Part shown: piece after piece, positions 35,037 to 42,106 of the stretch
Position numbering within the stretch: the first letter of the stretch is position 1
Layout of the letters: the number at the start of each line of letters is the position of its first letter
NCBI GenBank assembly: GCA_945860245.1
Contig: CAMAPO010000001.1
Coordinates: 62,001 to 126,000 of the forward strand
Direction: 5' to 3'
Length of the DNA: 64,000 nucleotides
Source of the DNA: Bifidobacterium breve
GTDB lineage: Bacteria; Actinomycetota; Actinomycetes; Nanopelagicales; Nanopelagicaceae
Program-made: the position numbers and the translations under genes
The notes under the pieces: model-generated
What the model was told of the DNA's origin: nothing
The model's database searches: none
Seen by the model: the letters and a program-made list of their open reading frames with translations, nothing else

Positions 35037-36083
35037 ATGAGCTCTGTCGATTGGGCTTCATCCATCTCAAAGATGGAGAACGGCCAGGATCTTTTGCCGC
35101 AAGAAGCACAAGATTTGATGCGTGAAGTACTGGAAGGTCGCGCCGATAAAGAGATCTTAAAGCACTTCTTACTTGCTCTAAAAAATAAAGGTGAGACAGC
35201 AGAAGAAGTTGCTGCGCTAGTTGAACAAATGTATATCCACTGCGCGCCAATAGTGATTGGTGAACGCGCTGTCGACACAGTTGGCACCGGGGGAGATGGC
35301 GCAAATACAATTAATATTTCAACTACTGCAGCGATCATCGCTGCCGCCGCCGGATCGCGCGTGGTTAAACATGGCAATCGAGCCGCATCTTCCAAATCTG
35401 GGGCAGGGGATTTATTGGAGGCTCTTGGAGTTGCGATAGATCTCGATGGCGAAAAGGTTGCTAAGACAGTGGCCGATTTAGGTATTGGTTTCTGCTTTGC
35501 ACCTATCTTTCACCCCGCGATGCGTTTTGCTGCACCTGCTCGCAAGGAGTTAGCTACCGCCACCGTCTTCAATATTTTGGGTCCCTTGGCAAATCCGGCG
35601 CGTCCAAAGGCTGCGGCGATTGGTGTCGCAAACGAACGAATGCACTTGGTGATGGCACAAGTATTGGCAGATCGTGGCGTCGAAGGTTTTGTTTTTCGCG
35701 GCGATGATGGACTCGATGAGATAACTCTTGCCACCAGCACATCAGTTTTAACGATTGGTGGCGGTGAAATCTTTAATGATCGTATCGATGCCAAAGATTT
35801 TGGCTTAGCAAACGCGCCAATTTCTGCCCTGGTCGGGGGAGATGCGAAAGAGAATGCGGCAATCACCACAGCGATTTTTGCAGGGGAGGCAGGTGCACCT
35901 CGCGATGCCGTCTTGCTAAATGCCGCAGCCGCGATCGCCGCATTTGATGGTGAAGTTGGGAAATCTATTCACGAGCGCATTTCAGCATCCCTGATCAAGG
36001 CCTCAAATGCCGTTGATTCCGGGGCGGCAACAAATTTATTAAATCAATGGATAATGCTGAGTCAGGAATTGGCGAAGAGCTAA
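35037..36083 (+). CDS. trpD: Anthranilate phosphoribosyltransferase
   Basis: Second committed step of tryptophan synthesis, joining anthranilate to PRPP. The PRPP/anthranilate motifs are TVGTGGDGANTINIST, KHGNRAASSKSGAGDLLEAL and the FNILGPLANPA loop. The frame opens at TTG 35031, but the ATG at 35037 has GTAGAGG at ribosome-site spacing, giving 348 residues. The rest of the trp operon is not in the window. It is probably co-transcribed with the receiver-like gene and ends in a 4-bp stop overlap with the exonuclease. Confidence 0.96.
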   Translation: MSSVDWASSISKMENGQDLLPQEAQDLMREVLEGRADKEILKHFLLALKNKGETAEEVAALVEQMYIHCAPIVIGERAVDTVGTGGDGANTINISTTAAIIAAAAGSRVVKHGNRAASSKSGAGDLLEALGVAIDLDGEKVAKTVADLGIGFCFAPIFHPAMRFAAPARKELATATVFNILGPLANPARPKAAAIGVANERMHLVMAQVLADRGVEGFVFRGDDGLDEITLATSTSVLTIGGGEIFNDRIDAKDFGLANAPISALVGGDAKENAAITTAIFAGEAGAPRDAVLLNAAAAIAAFDGEVGKSIHERISASLIKASNAVDSGAATNLLNQWIMLSQELAKS

Positions 36084-36700
36084 TCGATTGGTCGGCGTGG
36101 GCGTTTTCTCTTAAATTTCAGTAACTCTTCCAGGGTTGTCACATTGTGCGAACCGAGTCTTTCAAAAATCCCATGTAAAACATCGACGGTAGCACGGGCA
36201 TCATCTAAGGCGCGATGGTTAGGAGACGTGGGTGAACCAAAGAACGGGGCCAAGGTAGATAGCTTGCAATTTGGAACTTCATCGCGATCTAAAACATAAC
36301 GAGCGATGCGAGCAGTGTCGATTACCGCATATTCGGGCCAGATGTATGAATGAGCATCCGCCGCGGCTTTCATAAAACTCATATCAAAGGGGGCGTTGTG
36401 TGCCACCAGAACTGTTTCATGTACTGGTCCGAGGAAATCTATAAAGGTAGGGAGTATGTGATCAATGTCTGGAGCATCAACCAACATTGCATCGGTGATT
36501 CCTGTAAGTGAAGTGATGAAGTCAGAGAGATAGTGACCAGGATTTACAAAGCTTTGAAACTCACCGATTATTTCTCCGCCCAAGACTTTAACAGCGCCAA
36601 TTTCGGTGACCGCCGCGCCAGTTGAAGGAGCAGCACCAGATGTTTCTAAGTCGAATACGACAAAGGGCACATCGATCAATAAACGCGATCTACCACTCAT
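36080..36700 (-). CDS. DEDDh 3'-5' exonuclease (DnaQ-like)
   Basis: Polymerase III epsilon-like exonuclease domain, 206 residues. Metal ligands are D17 and E19 in VVFDLETSGAAP, Asp in AHNAPFDMSF, and the final His-x4-Asp in HRALDDARAT. It lacks a polymerase-binding tail and could be a proofreading subunit or a stand-alone nuclease such as actinobacterial DinG/CHO-like fragments. Minus-strand TAGCCT at 36708-36713 lies 7 nt before the ATG, back to back with the hydrolase promoter. Confidence 0.88.
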   Translation of the reverse strand: MSGRSRLLIDVPFVVFDLETSGAAPSTGAAVTEIGAVKVLGGEIIGEFQSFVNPGHYLSDFITSLTGITDAMLVDAPDIDHILPTFIDFLGPVHETVLVAHNAPFDMSFMKAAADAHSYIWPEYAVIDTARIARYVLDRDEVPNCKLSTLAPFFGSPTSPNHRALDDARATVDVLHGIFERLGSHNVTTLEELLKFKRKRPRRPID

Positions 36701-36753
36701 AAATGTAAGGCTAATGCATGGCTATGACAGTGACTCCTTAGTACGCTAAAGAT

Positions 36754-37524
36754 ATGGCGGTAATAGGAGCTCCCAATGGCTTAATCAATGATTGGTCTGC
36801 AATTGGTTCTGGAGTAAATAAAGAAATCGGCGTTCTCCTTATTCACGGTTACACAGGTTCGCCTTCCGCAATGCGCCCGTGGGCTGAGTATCTAAATCAA
36901 AAGGGCTACACAGTCCGCGTTCCATTGCTGCCCGGCCACGGAAGAAAGCCGGAGGATCTCAATGAGATCAATTGGCAGCAATGGCCAGAGAAAGTTGAAT
37001 CAGAGATGGCCGAACTTTTGAGAAACTGTACGAAGATTTTTATTTGTGGCTTTTCAATGGGTGGGGGAACGACTTTGTATATCGCCACTAAGTATTCCAG
37101 TAAATTGTCGGGCATTATTCTGGTCAACCCAATGATTCATATCCCTTTTGTAGGACCAAAGTTGGCCTTCCTCTTCTCGTGCATTAAAAAGTTTCGGAAT
37201 TCATCTGGCGATGACATCAAGCGTCCTGGGGTCACGCAAGGCGGATATAACTCCATGTCAACCAAGGGCATCTATCAGATACTTCAAATGCTCAAATACA
37301 CCAGAGCGCACCTTCACAATATCAATGTCCCGATGCAACTCTTTCATAGCGTTGATGATCACACCTTGCCAGTTTCGAATACTGAAATCATTATGAAGGG
37401 GGTGGGTTCAAGGACCAAGCAGCGGATTGAGCTGACCAATAGTTTTCACGTTGCAACCCTTGATTACGATGCTGAGGTTATCTTCGAAAACTCTAGAATC
37501 TTTATCGAGAGCCATTCGGCTTAA
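36754..37524 (+). CDS. Alpha/beta hydrolase, carboxylesterase-like
   Basis: Cytosolic serine hydrolase of 256 residues related to Est30-type carboxylesterases and monoacylglycerol lipases. The oxyanion HG motif is in LLIHGYTGSPSAMRPW, the nucleophile S101 in CGFSMGGG, the acid in FHSVDDHTLP and the His in NSFHVATLDYD. Substrate unknown. TACGCT at 36742-36747 lies 6 nt before the ATG. It opens a 2.7-kb zone of less conserved genes running to tRNA-Val, so it could be a lineage-specific insertion. Confidence 0.85.
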   Translation: MAVIGAPNGLINDWSAIGSGVNKEIGVLLIHGYTGSPSAMRPWAEYLNQKGYTVRVPLLPGHGRKPEDLNEINWQQWPEKVESEMAELLRNCTKIFICGFSMGGGTTLYIATKYSSKLSGIILVNPMIHIPFVGPKLAFLFSCIKKFRNSSGDDIKRPGVTQGGYNSMSTKGIYQILQMLKYTRAHLHNINVPMQLFHSVDDHTLPVSNTEIIMKGVGSRTKQRIELTNSFHVATLDYDAEVIFENSRIFIESHSA

Positions 37525-37548
37525 CTGAGTTGCCTGGATTCTCTAACT

Positions 37549-38097
37549 TTATTCTGCCAGCGTTGCCTTAACCATCTGGTGAAGCAACTTTTCATCAATT
37601 TGCCAATCACTCGGTATCTGAATCGTCTTTTTATTCACTTTATAACCTTCAAGTTTTGGGCGGAATTTTTCCAAAACATCGCTGCTCCACGGAGCGATCA
37701 GTAAGTAACCCTTAGTCGCGGAAATCCCAAAAACATATCTGGCCCCGTCGCGAAGCATCGGTTGGTTCCAGGCTATAACGAGTTCCAACTTCGGATACTT
37801 GCTCTGAATTGTCTTCATAATCCCACTAACAGTCTTGGCCTGTTGAGGCGTAATTGACTTGAAATATTCAGCAGTTGTTGCAAATCGTTGCGCCGAGGTG
37901 GAGCCGCGAGAGTACATAACTAGCGCGTTTGCGTGGGCTTGAGAAAAACCGTAATTCTCACGCAGGTGTGCAATTTGTTCTGGGTACTTCTTATCTTCCA
38001 ACTTTGCCATTACAGCAAACCAAAATTTCATCTTCTCGCCATACCTTTTTTCTATGGCGGGAAAATGTGCCTCTCGACTGGGATCTTTAGGCGGCAT
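37549..38097 (-). CDS. DUF4287/DUF1801-type protein
   Basis: Cytosolic protein of 182 residues with two parts. The N-terminus (EKRYGEKMKFWFAVM, then HLRENYGFSQAHANALVMYSRGS) matches DUF4287. The C-terminal half (YPKLELVIAWNQPMLRDG, YLLIAPWS) matches the DUF1801/YdhG-like fold with its IAW-x-P pocket. DUF1801 relatives have been called iron chaperones without firm proof. It follows a 58-residue membrane protein gene by 5 nt and is probably co-transcribed with it. Confidence 0.8.
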   Translation of the reverse strand: MPPKDPSREAHFPAIEKRYGEKMKFWFAVMAKLEDKKYPEQIAHLRENYGFSQAHANALVMYSRGSTSAQRFATTAEYFKSITPQQAKTVSGIMKTIQSKYPKLELVIAWNQPMLRDGARYVFGISATKGYLLIAPWSSDVLEKFRPKLEGYKVNKKTIQIPSDWQIDEKLLHQMVKATLAE

Positions 38098-38102
38098 ACT
38101 TC

Positions 38103-38279
38103 TTATTCCTTATTTCGTCTATCTCGAATATTTAGAAGGACGGCATATGCCAAAAAGAGAAAGGCCGATGGGGGATAGTAAATCATTGGGACAATTATGA
38201 GAATCGCAGCAACAATTTTCATCTTTGGGGTTAGGCGATCCCATTCGCCTAGAATCCCTGAACGTGGCTTATCGCCCAT
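38103..38279 (-). CDS. Small membrane protein, 58 residues
   Basis: Short gene read from the minus strand. The charged N-terminus MGDKPRSGILGEWDRLTPK is followed by a hydrophobic hairpin (about residues 21-50, broken by MIYYPPSAF) and a basic end NIRDRRNKE. GGAG lies 9 nt before the ATG. The stop is only 5 nt before the DUF4287/DUF1801 start, so translation is probably coupled. Reading-frame quality, ribosome site and spacing support a real gene. No family recognised; two short helices with a Pro-Pro turn are likely. Confidence 0.65.
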   Translation of the reverse strand: MGDKPRSGILGEWDRLTPKMKIVAAILIIVPMIYYPPSAFLFLAYAVLLNIRDRRNKE

Positions 38280-38465
38280 CGTATATTTCTCCTCATCCTT
38301 CAGACCTATTAATCGCTTTAAATTCTAAGGCACTTCCAGTTCGTTATCCAGATTAGCGGATAAACGAGCAATCCCCGTTTGAATCTTAGGCTATCTATTG
38401 AATATAGGATTTTCGTACTAAATTGTCCCAACTCGGGGATAGGTTTAATTGCAAAGGAAATGGCA

Positions 38466-39443
38466 ATGCAAAAGTCACGGTTTGCTCTCCTTTCTGTGGA
38501 GGCGCAAAAAGAGCATATCTCAGATTTAGCGCACGCCATCCTTCTCCAGTACCACTTTGAACTCCAATCAATTGAGTTAATTAATTTTGAATTCAACGCC
38601 ACATATAAAGTAATAACATCAAAAAATGAGATGTATGCCTTACGGATAAATGTGAATTCGGATCGGAATCACGAAAATTTACTGGGCGAAATCGCATTTG
38701 TAGATTTTCTCAATCACAAAGGCGTAGTCAATCTGCCAAAACCAGTACATACGAAAAGTAAGGAGCTGGCACAGACGATTCATTCTCCTCTGATGGAACG
38801 CGAATTGGGCGTGGTACTTTATACGTGGTTACCCGGTGAAGAGCTTGGAGATGAGCCAAGCGAGGACTCACTCAAAAAACTTGGGGCCGCTATGGCGGCT
38901 ATGCATCAGGCAGCACAAGGTTTCAGATTGCCCCAAGGCGCAAAACTGCCGTTTCTGCGTGACTTCTTGTGGGAAACAACGGACATTATTTTTTCCTCCA
39001 ATAGTCCACTCTCCAGAGAGGAAAGGGAAATACTTTCTGAAGCAAAGAGCAAGATCGAGCAGATAATTGATGACTTGTATTCCAAGAGTGAGGCAATCGT
39101 TATTCACGCAGACCTGCATGGCGGTAACGTTTTTAGTCATGCAGACGAAGTTTTCCTTTTTGATTTTGATGATTCTGGCATCGGTTTGCCGATCCAGGAT
39201 CTGGCAACCGCCTTGTATTACCTAGACACTCCCGAGCAAGATGCAGCGATGTTGGATGGTTACCGATCTGTCTGTGAGTTACCCGCGTACAGTGAATATC
39301 AATTAAAAGGCCTGCTTTTGCAGCGGCGGATTATTCTGCTGAACTATCTCTTTGAGACAACCAATCAGGAGCATCAAGCAATGGCTCCCGAATATCTTGT
39401 TGAGACAATTCGGCGAGTTAAGGGCTTCTTAGAACAGAAGTGA
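38466..39443 (+). CDS. APH-family phosphotransferase
   Basis: Kinase-fold protein of about 325 residues related to aminoglycoside/homoserine/choline phosphotransferases. Nucleotide-site residues appear in MYALRINVNSDR, the Brenner catalytic loop is VIHADLHGGNVFSH, and the metal Asp is in FLFDFDDSGIG. Substrate unknown; a cell metabolite is likelier than an antibiotic. The frame opens at TTG 38379; ATG 38460 and ATG 38466 follow AAAGGA, and 38466 has the better spacing. The 186-nt gap upstream shows no gene. The stop is 7 nt before the tRNA-Val-derived repeats. Confidence 0.83.
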   Translation: MQKSRFALLSVEAQKEHISDLAHAILLQYHFELQSIELINFEFNATYKVITSKNEMYALRINVNSDRNHENLLGEIAFVDFLNHKGVVNLPKPVHTKSKELAQTIHSPLMERELGVVLYTWLPGEELGDEPSEDSLKKLGAAMAAMHQAAQGFRLPQGAKLPFLRDFLWETTDIIFSSNSPLSREEREILSEAKSKIEQIIDDLYSKSEAIVIHADLHGGNVFSHADEVFLFDFDDSGIGLPIQDLATALYYLDTPEQDAAMLDGYRSVCELPAYSEYQLKGLLLQRRIILLNYLFETTNQEHQAMAPEYLVETIRRVKGFLEQK

Positions 39444-39450
39444 TGTCTGG

Positions 39451-39538
39451 CTGCGTTACGTGGACGATGTCTTTGCGCCACTTCACTGCGTTACGTGGAC
39501 GATGTCTTTGCGCCACTTCACTGCGTTACGTGGACGAT
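39451..39538. repeat. 35-bp direct repeats derived from the tRNA-Val 3' end
   Basis: Two full copies (39451-39485, 39486-39520) of a unit beginning CTGCGTTACGTGGACGATGT, plus a third partial copy (39521-39538) whose last 8 bases are the 3' end of tRNA-Val. GATGTCT at 39442 looks like the tail of an earlier copy. The full copies are identical, so the duplication is recent or maintained. It could be a slippage array or a trace of integration at the tRNA. Confidence 0.85.
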
Positions 39539-39602
39539 ACTGGGATCGAACCAGTGACCCCCACAATGTCAATGTGGTGCTCTACCGCTGAGCCAATCGT
39601 CC
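39531..39602 (-). tRNA. tRNA-Val (GAC)
   Basis: Minus-strand cloverleaf. Acceptor GGACGAT pairs with ATCGTCC, anticodon stem CCACA/TGTGG encloses loop TTGACAT (anticodon GAC), and the T-arm has GGTTCGATCCC. CCA is not encoded. The 3' end runs directly into the 35-bp repeats. Confidence 0.95.
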
Positions 39603-39656
39603 GGGTCTAAATCTTTCGGTATGTATTAAATTGTTAAGAAAGTATACCCGAGCGAT

Positions 39657-40001
39657 TTAACGCCCGAAATCATCCTCAATACGCTCAATATCATCTTCAC
39701 CAAAGTAGGTTCCGGTTTGAACTTCTACGAAAATGACTTCCTCTGAGCCGATATTTTCGATGCGGTGTAAATCACCGATTTCGATATCAATCGAATCTCC
39801 TGCGCCCATTTCAAAGGTGTCACCGTTTAAAGTAATGCGCGCATCTCCTTGCACAATAAACCAATGCTCAGCACGTTTTTCATGGCGCTGATATGAAAGC
39901 CGCTTACCTGGATTTACCCAGATAGTTTTTACTTTATAGGCATCGCTTTCTGACAAGATTTCATAACGCCCCCACGGACGTTGTGATTCATCTTCTGCCA
40001 T
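39657..40001 (-). CDS. Cupin, mannose-6-phosphate isomerase type-II-like
   Basis: Single-domain cupin of 114 residues resembling the isomerase half of bifunctional GMP-PMI enzymes. Metal ligands are in RLSYQRHEKRAEHWFIVQG, and the second cupin motif in GDLHRIENIGSE. The signature opening RPWGRYEIL is present. It may interconvert fructose-6-P and mannose-6-P, feeding GDP-mannose for PimA; that link is inference. The frame opens at 40028, but the ATG at 40001 follows AGGAG at good spacing. It lies between tRNA-Val and tRNA-Cys. Confidence 0.85.
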   Translation of the reverse strand: MAEDESQRPWGRYEILSESDAYKVKTIWVNPGKRLSYQRHEKRAEHWFIVQGDARITLNGDTFEMGAGDSIDIEIGDLHRIENIGSEEVIFVEVQTGTYFGEDDIERIEDDFGR

Positions 40002-40039
40002 CTGCATCTCCTGATCGACTCTGATCATGTTCTACTTGG

Positions 40040-40110
40040 AGGTCGGAACGGGATTTGAACCCGTGTAGAGGGATTTGCAGTCCCTTGCCTCGCCTCTCGG
40101 CCATCCGACC
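40040..40110 (-). tRNA. tRNA-Cys (GCA)
   Basis: Minus-strand cloverleaf. Acceptor GGTCGGA pairs with TCCGACC, anticodon stem AGGGA/TCCCT encloses loop CTGCAAA (anticodon GCA), and the T-arm is CGGGTTCAAATCCCG. CCA is not encoded. Confidence 0.95.
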
Positions 40111-40147
40111 AAACTCTTTACTGCTGGACATCTTGTAACGATAGAGA

Positions 40148-40183
40148 AACCGCCACCTGAAAAGTTTATTCTCAAGCGGCGGT
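40148..40183. terminator. Hairpin between tRNA-Gly and tRNA-Cys
   Basis: Inverted repeat AACCGCC ... GGCGGTT separated by about 22 nt, sitting 8 nt after the 3' end of tRNA-Gly. It may be a processing signal or weak terminator between the two tRNAs; there is no U-run. Confidence 0.4.
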
Positions 40184-40190
40184 TAATCCG

Positions 40191-40263
40191 AGCGGACGAC
40201 GGGGTTCGAACCCGCGACCTGAACCTTGGCAAGGTTCCGCGCTACCAGCTGCGCTACGTCCGC
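40191..40263 (-). tRNA. tRNA-Gly (GCC)
   Basis: Minus-strand cloverleaf. Acceptor GCGGACG pairs with CGTCCGC, anticodon stem GAACC/GGTTC encloses loop TTGCCAA (anticodon GCC), and the T-arm is CGGGTTCGAACCCCG. It is divergent from pabB. Confidence 0.96.
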
Positions 40264-40326
40264 ATTTCGTGCGTGGACAAATCTATCGCAGCAAGGGGCT
40301 ATCCGCCAAAGCGAGAGTTTTCACCG

Positions 40327-40332
40327 TAGCGT
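40327..40332 (+). promoter_or_regulatory. -10 element for leaderless pabB
   Basis: TAGCGT ends 7 nt before the ATG at 40340. The longer frame from 40226 would run through the tRNA-Gly gene, so this site helps fix the start. Confidence 0.45.
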
Positions 40333-40339
40333 TGGGGGT

Positions 40340-41338
40340 ATGGATCTGGGTCAAGACTGCTTTTGGATGGGCGGCAGGTTTGCACATTCGCTAATCGAAG
40401 AAAGTGAAGATTTAGCTCGCCTAGATGATGGCAATTTCTGGGCGGTCAGTATTTCTTACGAAGGGCAAGTACGGCTAGCAAGGTTTGCAGAGGAATTTGA
40501 TTCACCTTTTCCTTTTGATTCCTCTAAGTGGAATGAAAGATTAAATAAGTGGGGATCATCTTTAACCGAAGTTGAGTACTGCGAATATGTAGAAGAAATT
40601 CGCCAAGCGATAGCAAGTGGTTGGGTCTACCAAGTAAATGCTTGTCGAGTTTTAAGCGCGGCTTTTTCGGGTGAGGAGTTAGCCTCGCTCTTTTCCAAGA
40701 TTCTGCAGGAGAACCCAGCGCCATACGCTTCCTATTTATCACTACCTGGAATTCAAATTGCTTCCGCATCTCCCGAACTTTTTCTGCTGCGCAAAGGCGG
40801 CAAATTAATGACATCTCCTATAAAAGGTACGCAGGAGTTGGCTCTGCAAGGTTTTGGAAATAAAGACCAGAGCGAGAATGTGATGATCGTTGATCTGATG
40901 CGCAATGATTTGGGTCAGATCTGCCAACCCGGGAGCGTTGAAGTGGCAGAGCTCTTGCGAAGTGAAGACCATCCTGGATTACGTCATTTGGTATCAGATG
41001 TAGTCGGAATGCTTAAAGAAGATTTAAGTTGGGCCCCGATTCTAAATGCGTTATTACCTGCCGGATCAATTAGCGGCGCCCCAAAGAGTTCAGCGATGCA
41101 GGTTATTGCAGAATACGAGCCAGTACCTCGTGGACCTTACTGTGGGATTTTGGGTTGGGTGAAGGGCGATGCTGCAGAACTTTCGGTTGCTATTCGTACC
41201 TTTTGGAACGCTAAAGATGGATATCTGCGTTTCGGAACCGGTGCGGGGATAACTTGGGGGAGTCAGCCGAAGGCAGAATGGGAAGAGACGCAATTAAAAG
41301 CTCGTAAATTGATTTCAATTGCTGGAGGATTTATCTGA
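40340..41338 (+). CDS. pabB: Aminodeoxychorismate synthase component I
   Basis: Chorismate-binding enzyme producing 4-amino-4-deoxychorismate for folate synthesis, 332 residues. Visible motifs are QVNACRVLSAAF, SPIKGTQELA with the active-site Lys of the family, VDLMRNDLGQI, LLPAGSISGAPK and FGTGAGITWGS. It is shorter than the about 450-residue E. coli enzyme because the N-terminal tryptophan-pocket lobe is reduced, as in many compact pabB proteins. Its stop overlaps the pabC ATG (TGATG). The glutaminase pabA is not in the window. Anthranilate synthase was considered, but adjacency to pabC favours pabB. Confidence 0.88.
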   Translation: MDLGQDCFWMGGRFAHSLIEESEDLARLDDGNFWAVSISYEGQVRLARFAEEFDSPFPFDSSKWNERLNKWGSSLTEVEYCEYVEEIRQAIASGWVYQVNACRVLSAAFSGEELASLFSKILQENPAPYASYLSLPGIQIASASPELFLLRKGGKLMTSPIKGTQELALQGFGNKDQSENVMIVDLMRNDLGQICQPGSVEVAELLRSEDHPGLRHLVSDVVGMLKEDLSWAPILNALLPAGSISGAPKSSAMQVIAEYEPVPRGPYCGILGWVKGDAAELSVAIRTFWNAKDGYLRFGTGAGITWGSQPKAEWEETQLKARKLISIAGGFI

Positions 41339-42102
41339 TGCAGATCTGGTTTAACGATCAACTAGTCGATGCTAAATCAGTTGGAGTCGCGCTGGATGGC
41401 TGGCCTGATGGCGAAGGAATTTTTGAAACCATCAAGACCGAAAATGGTGAAGTCTTCGAATTAGGTCGGCATATGCGTCGAGCAGTTGATGCGGCAGACA
41501 AGAAAGGTATTTCCCTGCCTAATGAAGACCAAATCCGAAGCGCTATTTTGCAATTATTAGCCGTTGAGTCGCATCAAATCGGACGACTGCGTTTGCTCTT
41601 TTCTGATGATCGGTTTGTGGCGGTCCACCAAAGGTATGAGGAGATAACCCAGCCGGCAAAGCTGACTGTTATTACAGATCCGTCTGACGCTGATTCGATA
41701 TCTATAAAGACTTTTCCCTACCAACATCGACTCGATTTACTGGCGAAAGCACAAGCAAAAGGTTTTGATGAAATCATCTGTGTTAATGAAAGTATTGAAG
41801 TTACTGAAGGTGCGGTCTCGAATTTCCTCTTCCGTATTGACGGGAAATGGGTTACAACCCCACTCTCTTCTGGAGTTCTGCCAGGAGTACAGCGGGGGAT
41901 AGTTATTGAGCGATGTGGAATCGAAGTGCGTCTAATTGATAGATCAGATTTAGAGAAGGTCGATGCCGCATTTGTAATATCAAGTTTGAAAATTGCGCTC
42001 TCTGTAAGCGATATAGATGGTCGTCGAATGGAAATAGATGGAGATTGCGCAGCGCTGGAAGCAGATATACGGGCAAAGACGTTAAGGCATTCGGTAGGCT
42101 AG
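41338..42102 (+). CDS. pabC: Aminodeoxychorismate lyase (class-IV PLP enzyme)
   Basis: Fold-type IV PLP enzyme releasing pyruvate from aminodeoxychorismate to give p-aminobenzoate, 254 residues. The N-terminal [19 protein letters not shown] and [14 protein letters not shown] match the family. [20 protein letters not shown] is the conserved block with the cofactor-binding Glu, and [15 protein letters not shown] follows. A branched-chain or D-amino acid aminotransferase is the alternative, less likely next to pabB. It ends 4 nt before the thrS start. Confidence 0.87.
   Translation: MQIWFNDQLVDAKSVGVALDGWPDGEGIFETIKTENGEVFELGRHMRRAVDAADKKGISLPNEDQIRSAILQLLAVESHQIGRLRLLFSDDRFVAVHQRYEEITQPAKLTVITDPSDADSISIKTFPYQHRLDLLAKAQAKGFDEIICVNESIEVTEGAVSNFLFRIDGKWVTTPLSSGVLPGVQRGIVIERCGIEVRLIDRSDLEKVDAAFVISSLKIALSVSDIDGRRMEIDGDCAALEADIRAKTLRHSVG
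42095..42100 (+). promoter_or_regulatory. -10 element for leaderless thrS
   Basis: TAGGCT ends 6 nt before the ATG at 42107 and overlaps the pabC stop codon. thrS could thus be transcribed on its own, although it nearly abuts pabC. Confidence 0.5.
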
Positions 42103-42106
42103 GCAC

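Noticed and set aside
38280-38465. Coding extension of the phosphotransferase from TTG 38379
   Set aside because: The 27-29 extra residues lack a ribosome site and homology; AAAGGA supports ATG 38466.
39451-39538. CRISPR array near tRNA-Val
   Set aside because: The 35-bp units are head-to-tail without spacers, and no cas genes are present.
40226-40339. N-terminal extension of pabB
   Set aside because: It would be translated through the tRNA-Gly gene; the leaderless start at 40340 is better.
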